DNA from: Akkermansia muciniphila
GTDB lineage: Bacteria > Verrucomicrobiota > Verrucomicrobiia > Limisphaerales > UBA9464
Reading direction: 5' to 3'
Assembly (NCBI GenBank): GCA_945861565.1
Contig: CAMAUY010000012.1
Location: forward strand, 1-64,000
DNA: 64,000 nucleotides
The position numbers and the translations under genes are program-made. A model generated the notes under the pieces. The model worked only from the letters and a program-made list of their open reading frames with translations, was not told where the DNA came from and did not search any database. This document shows, piece by piece, positions 1-10,758 of the stretch (its first letter is position 1; each line of letters opens with the position of its first letter).

Positions 1-176
1 CCGCGGGGGCGAAGCGCCTCTTCCACGCAAAGAGTCGGCCGGGGCTGAGCCCCAGTTCTTCGGAGACGACATCGGCGGACTTGCCGCTGGCGAGCCAGTT
101 ATTGACCGCTTCGCGCTTGAAGGTTTCGTCGAATTTGCGGCGGGATTTGAGAGAAGAATTTTTAATGGCTTTCATG
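1..176 (-). CDS. IS3-family transposase OrfA, N-terminal part (truncated by window edge)
   Basis: This ORF starts with ATG at 174-176 and runs off the window after about 58 codons. The translation shows the helix-turn-helix of IS3/IS2 OrfA proteins: a basic start, then RRKFDETFKREAV, the segment SGKSADVVSEELGLS and LFAWKRRF. OrfA binds the terminal inverted repeats and is normally fused by frameshifting to OrfB, which carries the DDE catalytic domain; that part is not visible here. It lies directly inside the predicted IS end at 223. The family assignment rests on the HTH pattern only. Confidence 0.72.
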
Positions 177-223
177 ATGCATGATTTGCCCAATTCTCTC
201 TCCACCAATTTGAAGCAACTTCA
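1..223 (-). mobile_element. Left end of an IS3-family insertion sequence (partial)
   Basis: The element enters from the left window edge. Read on the minus strand, its terminus is placed at 223, where homology to the interrupted exosortase stops and a TG-starting end appears (TGAAGTTGCTTCAAATTGG). About 47 bp further in, the first transposase ORF starts at 176. The TG terminus and the short gap to an OrfA-type gene fit IS3-family architecture. The right end, the second ORF and the target duplication lie outside the window, so the exact boundary is inferred. Confidence 0.6.
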
Positions 224-695
224 CCGTTAGGAAAAACAAAAACGGGAAAAGCACCCTCTCGAGTAACCGCCTCCCGCCCAGCCAATAGGCACCGGCAAGA
301 GTAATCCCAACCGTCACCAAATTAATCGCCCACAAGACCAGACCGGATTGATGGTATTCCGAGCGGGTGACCTCCAACGGAAAGATCACGAGCCCCGCCG
401 CTGCCAAGAGCCAAGGACTCGGCCGCCACTCAATCGCCCCTGCGGCGCCTATTTCCGACCAAAAACCGGCCGATTGCGATTGCACCCGTCGCCAGAAAAA
501 AAAGAGCGTCAAGGGTGCAACAACCCAACCGTAGGAGTAATTGGCATTGTCTCTCCAGAAAATGCTATCGATCCCCAGGCTCCAGCCCCAGAGCAAAAGG
601 AGGACCGCACCATAGCAATACTGGAGGCTGCGAATCGCCGGGTCGCCGACAACCCGGACCTCCTTGGATTCAGCGGCTTCAGGCATGCACAGCAC
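224..695 (-). pseudogene. Exosortase, 3' end removed by the IS insertion
   Basis: The N-terminal 157 codons match exosortases, the membrane cysteine transpeptidases that process PEP-CTERM-type proteins in exopolysaccharide-producing Gram-negatives. Visible marks are several hydrophobic helices, the first-loop motif DNANYSYGWVVAPL (usually YSHG), and the segment running into FPFLFFLT, which normally continues as AVPWP. Homology ends at 224, one base into the expected Ala codon; the reading frame then continues into IS DNA for about 20 codons and stops at 162. The catalytic Cys, Arg and His, which lie in the C-terminal half, are therefore lost from this copy. The gene follows gyrA on the same strand after 86 bp. 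Confidence 0.75.
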
Positions 696-781
696 AGATT
701 GGATTTTTTTTGTTTCGCGGTCAAATAGCCTACTTGGGTAGGCAGCATTCTAACAATTTCGACGAGCCAACAAATGCTCGG

Positions 782-3454
782 TCAAACATCGGCTGCGGGC
801 GGCTCCAGCGGAATTCCACCGGGCGAATCGTCGATCGGTGCTTCGTCTTCCGTCTCACTAATGACCGGCGCGATCGCTTGGAGGCGATCCTTAGCCTCCA
901 AATCGATTAATTTAACGCCCATCGTATTGCGACCGGCCTCACGAATTGCCTTTACGCCGGTTCGCACCATTTGCCCGGCGACCGTGATCAGCATAATCTC
1001 GTCCGAATCGTGGACCGTGAGAGCACCAATGACACTGCCGGTCTTGTCGCCGGTTTTCATGGTGATGATTCCTTTGCCACCGCGGGTTTGCGGCCGATAT
1101 TCCTCGAAACTGGTGCGTTTGCCGATCCCGTTTTCACTGGCAACCAGCAGGGTGGCTGCGGAATCAACCACCGCCACCGCCACGACGGCGTCATCAGGGT
1201 CGAGGTCGATTCCTCGGACGCCGCCCGCGGAACGGCCCATCGAGCGCACCTGTTCTTCCCTGAACCGAATGCTCATCCCCTGACGTGTAATCAACACCAC
1301 TTCATCGGTTCCTTGGGTCAACTTGACCTCGACCAATCCGTCGCCGGCATCGAGCGAAATCGCGATGATGCCACCAGACCGGACGTGTTGGAAATCGATG
1401 AGCGAAGTCCGCTTTACCGTACCCTGGCGGGTGACGAAGAATAATTCGTGAGTTTGCTGCCACGTAAGGTCCTCCCTGTTCGGGCCATACTTGCCGACCA
1501 CGCGTACGAGCGCCTGCGTCTTTTCATCCGCCTGCAACTCGAGAATATTGGCAATGCTGCGTCCCTTGGAAGCCCGGCCGAGGTCCGGAACCTCGTGTAC
1601 GCGCTCGACATAGACCCGACCAAGGTTGGTGAAAAACATCAGGTAGTCGTGAGTGCTCGCGGTGAACAAGTGTTCAATGAAGTCACTGTCCTCCTCCGCT
1701 TCCGCCTCGCGGGTCGACATTCCGATGACCCCCTTCCCCCCGCGTTTCTGAGCTCGGTAACTCGATACATTGGTGCGTTTGATCAGGCCGTTGTGCGACA
1801 ATGTGACAATGACCCCCTCGTTGGCGATCAAATCCTCGAGGGCCATCTCGCCTTCATCGGGAACAATTTCCGTGCGCCGCGGCTGGGCGTGTTTGATCCG
1901 GATTTCAATCAATTCCTGCTTGATGATGGCCATCACCCGCGATTCTTTGGCGAGGATATCCAGCAAATCCCGGATCTTCTCGATCAATCCGGAATACTCT
2001 GCCCGGACCTTGTCAATTTCGAGACCGGTGAGCTGATATAACCGCAGTTCCAGGATGGCATCAACCTGCCGTTCAGTCAGCGCATAGCGACCGTGGCTAA
2101 GACGGGAATCGCTCCGGATCAGAATCCCCCAGCGTTCGACCTGGGATTGCACCCATTCAAAGGCCAGCAGTTTGATCTTCGCCTCTTCCCGATTCTTGGA
2201 ATTTCGGATGATCCGGATGAATTCGTCGAGGTTCGATAGAGCGCAGATATAGCCTTCCAAAATCTCCGCCCGCTCCTCCGCTTTCCGCAGCTCAAACCGC
2301 GTCCGGCGCAACACCACCTCCCGACGATGATCGATATAGGCTGCGATCAGTTCCTTGGTATTGAGGATTTTCGGTCGGCCGTGATCGATCGCCAGCGAGT
2401 TAACGCTGAAGGAGGATTCAAGTTGGGTGTGCTTGTATAGATTATTGACGACAACCTTGGAGAGGGCATCCCGCTTCAGCTCAAGCACCAGGCGGCAGTT
2501 TTCATCGGATTCATTGCGGAGAGTTGAAATCTCGGTGATGATTTTCTCGTTCACCAAGGCGGCGATCTGCTCTTCGAGCGCTGCCCGATTTACGTTGAAG
2601 GGTATCTCGGTAATGACGATCTGTTCGCGACCGCCCTTGAGTTCTTCGATGCTAACGCGACCGCGGACCTTGAGGCTGCCTCGGCCGGTGGCGAAGTAGT
2701 TACGAATGCCCTCCGTGCCGCAAAGAATACCACCCGTCGGAAAATCGGGCCCCTTGATAAATTTTCCCAATTGGGCCGCTGTGATGTCGGGATTGTCTAT
2801 CTGAGCACAAATGCCATCAATGACTTCGCCCAGGTTATGAGGAGCCATGTTGGTGGCCATGCCCACGGCAATGCCCGTTCCCCCATTGACGATGAGGTTC
2901 GGAAAAGCCGCGGGAAACACACTGGGCTCCGTCAGTCGCTCATCATAGTTGGGAACAAATTCCACCGTATCCTTTTCCATGTCCGCCATCAACAAGGCAC
3001 CCAGGTGGGTCAACCGCGCCTCGGTATAACGCATGGCTGCCGGGGGATCGCTTTCGACAGAACCAAAGTTCCCCTTGCCATCGATAAGCTTCTCACTCAT
3101 GACCCAGGGCTGAGCCATGTGGACGAGTGTCGGATAGATGACCGCTTCACCGTGCGGGTGGTAATTGCCCGACGTATCGCCGCATATCTTGGCACATTTC
3201 ATGTGCTTGCGACCCGGGAAGAGAGACAACTGCTCCATCGCATACAAGATCCGCCGTTGCGACGGCTTCAGTCCGTCGCGGACGTCTGGCAGTGCCCGTG
3301 AAATGATCACGGACATGGAGTAATCCAGAAACGACGCTTTGATCTCTTCGGCAACGTTGATCTTTGTTATCTTTTCGCCCACGGAATAGGCACCCTCGCG
3401 GGGGGCTACGGTGGGAGGGGGCGGCGGTGTGGGATTTTCGGTTTCGTCAGGCAT
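782..3454 (-). CDS. gyrA: DNA gyrase subunit A
   Basis: This is a full-length 890-residue GyrA, the DNA breakage-reunion subunit of the A2B2 gyrase that introduces negative supercoils. The catalytic tyrosine is Y143 in AAMRYTEARL. A GyrA box (QKRGGKG, residues 569-575) and a C-terminal pinwheel with repeated RGGKG-like blades mark it as gyrase rather than topoisomerase IV. The first 20 residues are a proline-rich extension. In the quinolone-determining region the residues aligned with E. coli Asp82, Ser83 and Asp87 are Glu103, Ala104 and Pro108. It lies 33 bp after gyrB on the same strand, so the two are probably one operon. Confidence 0.97.
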   Translation of the reverse strand: MPDETENPTPPPPPTVAPREGAYSVGEKITKINVAEEIKASFLDYSMSVIISRALPDVRDGLKPSQRRILYAMEQLSLFPGRKHMKCAKICGDTSGNYHPHGEAVIYPTLVHMAQPWVMSEKLIDGKGNFGSVESDPPAAMRYTEARLTHLGALLMADMEKDTVEFVPNYDERLTEPSVFPAAFPNLIVNGGTGIAVGMATNMAPHNLGEVIDGICAQIDNPDITAAQLGKFIKGPDFPTGGILCGTEGIRNYFATGRGSLKVRGRVSIEELKGGREQIVITEIPFNVNRAALEEQIAALVNEKIITEISTLRNESDENCRLVLELKRDALSKVVVNNLYKHTQLESSFSVNSLAIDHGRPKILNTKELIAAYIDHRREVVLRRTRFELRKAEERAEILEGYICALSNLDEFIRIIRNSKNREEAKIKLLAFEWVQSQVERWGILIRSDSRLSHGRYALTERQVDAILELRLYQLTGLEIDKVRAEYSGLIEKIRDLLDILAKESRVMAIIKQELIEIRIKHAQPRRTEIVPDEGEMALEDLIANEGVIVTLSHNGLIKRTNVSSYRAQKRGGKGVIGMSTREAEAEEDSDFIEHLFTASTHDYLMFFTNLGRVYVERVHEVPDLGRASKGRSIANILELQADEKTQALVRVVGKYGPNREDLTWQQTHELFFVTRQGTVKRTSLIDFQHVRSGGIIAISLDAGDGLVEVKLTQGTDEVVLITRQGMSIRFREEQVRSMGRSAGGVRGIDLDPDDAVVAVAVVDSAATLLVASENGIGKRTSFEEYRPQTRGGKGIITMKTGDKTGSVIGALTVHDSDEIMLITVAGQMVRTGVKAIREAGRNTMGVKLIDLEAKDRLQAIAPVISETEDEAPIDDSPGGIPLEPPAADV

Positions 3455-3487
3455 GATGCAGTCGGATCAGAAAGGGGTTAAATCGTG

Positions 3488-6196
<2,709 letters not shown>

Positions 6197-6215
6197 TCAC
6201 TGGCGATGGCCCATT

Positions 6216-7046
6216 CTATTTCCTCACCGTCGTATTCTCAGACATCCACTTCCCATCCACCAATGAATCCTTTGCCGGCACATTCAGTGGAATGGCGGCA
6301 TCCAGGTACTTCACCGGGGCACTCTTGATCAACGAACCCACCCATCGATGGATTTCGGCATGGCCATCCGAAAAAGAGAATCCGCAGGCGCCATTGTGGA
6401 AATTTGCCGGCATATCGATGATATTTCCCGAAGTTGCCCCCGGCTCAATCATCTGCACCGCGAAGGCTGCGTCATTGATGCTATCCGGATGTTCCTCAAT
6501 AAAGACCCAGGTTTTGGAGGCATTCACAATGCCGCTCTCCTTCGCGTAGGTCCGATACTTGTCCGCTGGCAACCACCCTCCGAAGTCAAAAACTTGGCTC
6601 ATCGAGATACTCCGGATGCGTGGGGTGCCCCGTTTTCCGCCAAGCTTGCCCTGGGCGGCCCGGTCCGAGGGGCACTTGAAAATGGAGTAGTCGTTGACGT
6701 ACTTGAACAGCGGACTATTTGAAATGACTGTTCGGTTCGAGCTCGATATGCTCCCAAAATCGAGGCTTCCTGTAATCCAAATGGGTCGCTTATACCCGTC
6801 CGCAACGTCCAGCGAGGCCACCAAGACGTCATTGAAATCACTCGCATACAACTTCCAGCCCAGCATTAACTGCTTGTTGTTGTTCATGCAAAGGATGCCC
6901 TGAGCCTTGGCCTTGGCCTTGCCCAGTGCCGGCAAGAGCATGCCGGCCAGAATCGCGATGATCGCGATGACAACAAGCAGTTCGATGAGGGTGAACCCGC
7001 GATTACGGGCCCATGAGTATTCAGAACGCGGTTGAGAAGAGTGCAT
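6216..7046 (-). CDS. Prepilin-type protein with H-X9-DG C-terminus
   Basis: This is a secreted or membrane-anchored pseudopilin-like protein of about 276 residues. The type IV prepilin cleavage motif is RG|FTLIEL, with Glu5 and a 20-residue hydrophobic helix ([19 protein letters not shown]). Near the end the sequence [12 protein letters not shown] gives the H-X9-DG signature, followed by HAEIHRW. This family is highly expanded in Verrucomicrobia and Planctomycetes; its role is unknown. The ATG at 7046 is preferred over an upstream TTG at 7058. It is a single-gene unit with a promoter-like site upstream and terminators downstream. A paralogue lies at 62288. Confidence 0.88.
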   Translation of the reverse strand: MHSSQPRSEYSWARNRGFTLIELLVVIAIIAILAGMLLPALGKAKAKAQGILCMNNNKQLMLGWKLYASDFNDVLVASLDVADGYKRPIWITGSLDFGSISSSNRTVISNSPLFKYVNDYSIFKCPSDRAAQGKLGGKRGTPRIRSISMSQVFDFGGWLPADKYRTYAKESGIVNASKTWVFIEEHPDSINDAAFAVQMIEPGATSGNIIDMPANFHNGACGFSFSDGHAEIHRWVGSLIKSAPVKYLDAAIPLNVPAKDSLVDGKWMSENTTVRK

Positions 7047-7083
7047 AGGATCGAACAAGTGTAGTGGAAATGCGACTGGAACT

Positions 7084-7112
7084 AATTAATCCAACCGTAT
7101 GGGTCTTGTCAA
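7084..7112 (-). promoter_or_regulatory. Putative sigma70-type promoter for the 6216-7046 pseudopilin
   Basis: On the minus strand a perfect TTGACA (7112-7107) is followed after 17 bp by TTAATT (7089-7084), about 38 bp before the ATG at 7046. The -10 box is weak, so this is a candidate only. Confidence 0.4.
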
Positions 7113-7154
7113 ACGGTTCCTGGCCGACATCGCAAGAAAGCTGGCGCCTTTCGG

Positions 7155-9863
7155 TCAAGGCCTCCGCGCTGGTCCCCGGTCGATCACCCGGTAGATCTGA
7201 GAGTTCGCCGGCCGGTCAAGGAAAAGTCCCGCCTCCGGATATCGACCGGGCAATTCCTGCACGAGGCGAAACGGTGAGTCCGGTCCGGAAGCCGACCAGA
7301 CCTGATACTGTCGATCGCTCCGTCCCGGCCAGCTCACGCGAACCAGGCTGGAAGAAACGGGGGAAAGTTGGGCCAGAAACGGCTCTTCATCCCGGGTTGG
7401 ATCCGTCCCCATCAGTAGTTCGTGCAGATTGTCGCTGCCGTCATCGTCGAAATCTCCGGCCGGGCTTTCGCTCAGCAACCCGAAGTGCCCCCGTTCCCAA
7501 TCGTCCGGCAGCCCGTCTCCATCGGTGTCGACAATCGATATCCCGCGCAGGATAAGCTCGACCTGCTCGATGCGACCCGTCGCGCCCGGCCATTCATCGG
7601 TCACCGCGACCGTCCAGTTCCCCGCGCTGCCCTCGAAAAAATGGTGCGTCGACCAGAACCATCGTTCCTCCGGCACCCGCTCCATCGCCATACTCTGCCG
7701 TTGCAGGATGCTGATCGTGCCCCGCGGGGATTGAACTGTGACACGCAGATCCGCCCGGCTGGGATGACTCCAGCGAATCCACACCCCGACGTGCTCACAC
7801 TGAAGCGTGTTGGTGATTGCAAAGTCGTACCGCGCGGAATCGAGCGCCAGCTGAGCCGTCGCCTCGGGGTGATCCTGCAGCCAGACGCGCAACGCTTCCC
7901 CGTGCACCTGATCCACCATGACGGCAGGAATGGGTGAAAACTCCGTCCCACTCAGGTAGCGAAAAAAACTGGGAGCACCCGTCGTCAATCGACTATCTAC
8001 TCCCTCGTTGTTGACCATAACGACAAACCCCGCCCCACCCTCTGCCGCATTGGCGATCTTGTCCTCAAAGGTGTTTTCGCCCCGCAAAATGACCGCGGCG
8101 CAGCCCGTGAATTCGCTCCCCGCCGGTGCCCCTCCGACTCCAAAATCTTTCAAGGGCAGGACCGGTGTGGGAGCATCCGGATGGAGTCCAAGCCCGGCGG
8201 TCGCGGGAATTCGCCGCAACCTATCGGGAACGTCAATCCCGGCGATCGTGACAGAGAGTGCATCGTCAGGAATCTCAACTCGATTTGTCGCTACAAACCG
8301 GAACGACTCGAGGTCTGCACGAGACTTCCACGCCAGCGCCGTGCGGACCGCAACCGCCGCGTCCGGAATTCCAAAACCAATATTATGGCTGACGGGCAAT
8401 CCGGCGGAATTGGACCGCAAGTCCGGGTCTGAAAGATCGAAATGCCGGCAGGAGAGGAGCAGTATCTGTTGCACGTCGCGGAGCGCCAGATCCGGCCGCA
8501 CGGCAAGCATGAGAGCGACAACACCCGCGACCTGTGGGCTCGCCGCCGACGTACCGGAAAAAGCGTTGGCACCCACACAGTAGTCGGCAAGCTCCCCGTC
8601 CCCAAAACGATTGATTCCATTACCGCCGACCCGGTCGGTAGTGAACACTCCCCGCTCCCCGAACTCCTTATCGCCGCCTGGGGCGCCCACGAGCAAGCAG
8701 GCACCGGGGGAACTGTAGCTGGCAACACGCCCGTCCGATCTCACCGCGGCCACGGTGAGAACATCGGGATTCCGGGCATATCCATCGTCATTGGCATCCC
8801 CCACTCCGAGGCGGAAATCGTAGTCGCGACGACGGGCGTTGCCGCCAGATCGGACCATGACGACACCGCGGCCGCTGCGCCCGAAGTGGACGGCATTGGA
8901 AATGGCGATCTCCTCCAACAGGCTCGGCTCGAGGATAAAGAAATCCGCATTTCCCCAACTGTGATTCTGCACCGGAACACTATTGGAGAAACCCTGAAAC
9001 ATGTCGGCGACCTGTTCCTCGGTGCCCAGTTCACCCGCGGAATTAAAAATGACCCACGCTGCCAATCGGGCCTCGGGAGCGGCTCCCGATCCACCGTGGG
9101 TATTGTTACCGATTGCCCCGACCAAGCCGGCCGTCGCTGTTCCATGATACTCGAATAGCGCCGCGTGCGAGCTGTCTGGCAGGTTCGAAATATAATTGAA
9201 GCAAAGCTCCGGCTGAATCTGCGTGAACAAGTCAGGATGGCTGGCCTCGACACCATCATCTCCTAACCCCACCACGACACCTTTGCCTCGGGTCAAGGGC
9301 CATGCGCCACGGAAATTCAAGTCGACCGAATCGGTAATCGGACCCGGGCCGGGAATCCGGTGATCAAAGTTCCACTGTCGAGGAAACTCGGGATCCAAAG
9401 GGTCGGCTGCGTAAGCAAAAAGTAGGCGGCCCATGCCACGGCGCACGGGATGGGCGAGGATAACTCCGGGCGTCGCGGCAAGTACCGCGGCCTCGATCAC
9501 AGCAGTCCGAGCATCGGGACATTCGAGCAGGTAGAGGCCCACTGCAAATAGACGCACCCGCCTCACGGGCCGACCGGCAATGAGCTCGTCCAAGCGGCGT
9601 TCCGAGTCCGTCGAAACGAGAATTCGCCGACTAAACCAAACGGACGCGTGATCCCGCACCCGTCGGCCTCGCATCCAATCGTTGGACGCCAGGGAACGAG
9701 CCATTGGTATGGCTTTGGAATCGGTCTCGAACTCAAACTCATCCCGGGCGGGAAACCGAAAGGCAGTCGCACCCGTCGCCCGTCCTATCCCGCCTCCACA
9801 CGCAAGGCCAAGCCCTGCGAGCAAGATCAAAACCGGCCATAGCCATCGGGCGCGAAGAGACAC
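7155..9863 (-). CDS. Secreted kexin/subtilisin-like S8 protease with PA insert and P domain
   Basis: This is a subtilase predicted to be exported. Numbering from the longer TTG start at 9968, the catalytic triad is Asp237 (GLGDDGVEASHPDL), His275 (EYHGTATAG) and Ser474 (SGTSAASPQVAG). The Asp-Asp-Gly around the aspartate is typical of the kexin/furin branch. After the catalytic domain come a PA-like segment (GAGFVVMVNNEG), a proprotein-convertase P domain ending in RIEQVELILRG, and a calcium-binding type-3 repeat (DTDGDGLPDDWERG). The GTG at 9863 was chosen because it places a hydrophobic export signal (LWPVLILLAGLGLACGGG) near the N-terminus. Targets are unknown. Confidence 0.85.
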   Translation of the reverse strand: MSLRARWLWPVLILLAGLGLACGGGIGRATGATAFRFPARDEFEFETDSKAIPMARSLASNDWMRGRRVRDHASVWFSRRILVSTDSERRLDELIAGRPVRRVRLFAVGLYLLECPDARTAVIEAAVLAATPGVILAHPVRRGMGRLLFAYAADPLDPEFPRQWNFDHRIPGPGPITDSVDLNFRGAWPLTRGKGVVVGLGDDGVEASHPDLFTQIQPELCFNYISNLPDSSHAALFEYHGTATAGLVGAIGNNTHGGSGAAPEARLAAWVIFNSAGELGTEEQVADMFQGFSNSVPVQNHSWGNADFFILEPSLLEEIAISNAVHFGRSGRGVVMVRSGGNARRRDYDFRLGVGDANDDGYARNPDVLTVAAVRSDGRVASYSSPGACLLVGAPGGDKEFGERGVFTTDRVGGNGINRFGDGELADYCVGANAFSGTSAASPQVAGVVALMLAVRPDLALRDVQQILLLSCRHFDLSDPDLRSNSAGLPVSHNIGFGIPDAAVAVRTALAWKSRADLESFRFVATNRVEIPDDALSVTIAGIDVPDRLRRIPATAGLGLHPDAPTPVLPLKDFGVGGAPAGSEFTGCAAVILRGENTFEDKIANAAEGGAGFVVMVNNEGVDSRLTTGAPSFFRYLSGTEFSPIPAVMVDQVHGEALRVWLQDHPEATAQLALDSARYDFAITNTLQCEHVGVWIRWSHPSRADLRVTVQSPRGTISILQRQSMAMERVPEERWFWSTHHFFEGSAGNWTVAVTDEWPGATGRIEQVELILRGISIVDTDGDGLPDDWERGHFGLLSESPAGDFDDDGSDNLHELLMGTDPTRDEEPFLAQLSPVSSSLVRVSWPGRSDRQYQVWSASGPDSPFRLVQELPGRYPEAGLFLDRPANSQIYRVIDRGPARRP

Positions 9864-9951
9864 CGGCTCCGTATAGCGTAGGAAACAATCGCGGACAAGC
9901 TGAGCGGAAGTGGCATCCCAGGAAGGGCAATCGTTCCGTCTCGTGTGAGAT

Positions 9952-10539
9952 TTAGCGGTGCGGTCCAAGCGCGGGGGAAATCACCCCCCCTTCAAATGAA
10001 TGACGAAAAGTCACCGTGATTTCACCGCCCGGACTTTCCACGATGTCGGCCTCACCGGTGATCTCCCCGCTTCCGAGCGGAGACTCAATGACCCTGCCCT
10101 GCACCCCATCTGTCAAATAACTAAACCGACCCTCACCTCCAAGGATTTCAAATTGTCCGCTGTAGAGGATTCCCCCCGGAGTGGATCCGGTCGCTACCAG
10201 TGTGAATTCAATGTCCAGGGAGTCCCCGCGTGGATTGACCGAACGAACACGCCCGTACGTGACATACGGGAAGCCCGTTAGATCGAGACTCTCGGTTTCC
10301 TGCACCGCTTTGCCCACCTGATTGGAAACCTCGTGAATGGTGGAAACAACCAACGGTGCCGCGTCCATCTGAGGTGTCACGACTATCACCCCTTCCACTC
10401 GACCGGAGTAATTGACCTCGTGCGTCTGGGGTCCGCCACGGAGAATTCCCATGGCCAGAAAAGACGAACAAATCCCCAAACCAATCCTGACGGCCGTTTG
10501 AATAGAAAGTCGACGCAAACAATTGCGGTGATGACGCAT
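9952..10539 (-). CDS. Exported protein of unknown function
   Basis: I do not recognise the family. About 195 residues from ATG at 10539 begin with a basic segment (MRHHRNCLRRLSIQ) and a hydrophobic stretch (IGLGICSSFLAMGIL), which together look like a signal peptide. The rest is soluble and beta-rich, with no cysteines beyond the signal region. The frame is open to 10584, but the shorter start gives a better signal. It lies upstream of the kexin-like protease on the same strand, 88 bp from that gene's preferred start, so the two could be co-transcribed. Confidence 0.6.
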   Translation of the reverse strand: MRHHRNCLRRLSIQTAVRIGLGICSSFLAMGILRGGPQTHEVNYSGRVEGVIVVTPQMDAAPLVVSTIHEVSNQVGKAVQETESLDLTGFPYVTYGRVRSVNPRGDSLDIEFTLVATGSTPGGILYSGQFEILGGEGRFSYLTDGVQGRVIESPLGSGEITGEADIVESPGGEITVTFRHSFEGGVISPALGPHR

Positions 10540-10577
10540 AAAATAAGCCAAAGTAACTACCATGAACGCAGATTGAA

Positions 10578-10593
10578 TACTCAATTATGAGTA
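10578..10593. promoter_or_regulatory. Palindrome in the divergent region between 9952-10539 and the MFS gene
   Basis: TACTCA-atta-TGAGTA is a perfect 6-bp inverted repeat with a 4-bp centre. It lies 39 bp before the ATG of the exported protein, in the 219-bp divergent intergenic region. The size and symmetry suit a dimeric regulator site; nothing shows which regulator. Confidence 0.35.
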
Positions 10594-10758
10594 CTCGCGG
10601 TGTGATAAATACAGAGCAGGGCGTATTTGGAGAAGAAGAAAACGCCGGATTTGTGCAACCGGCTGCCGATGCAAGTCGCCAAACACCCAGCAACTCGTGA
10701 TTTGGATCGGTAACAGATTGAAAGCGGACCGGAGATCGGTCCATGGTGTCGAACCGCA

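Noticed and set aside
728-743. GCCTAC-ttgg-GTAGGC hairpin between gyrA and the exosortase as a terminator
   Set aside because: A six-base stem without a T-tract on the minus strand; too weak to call.
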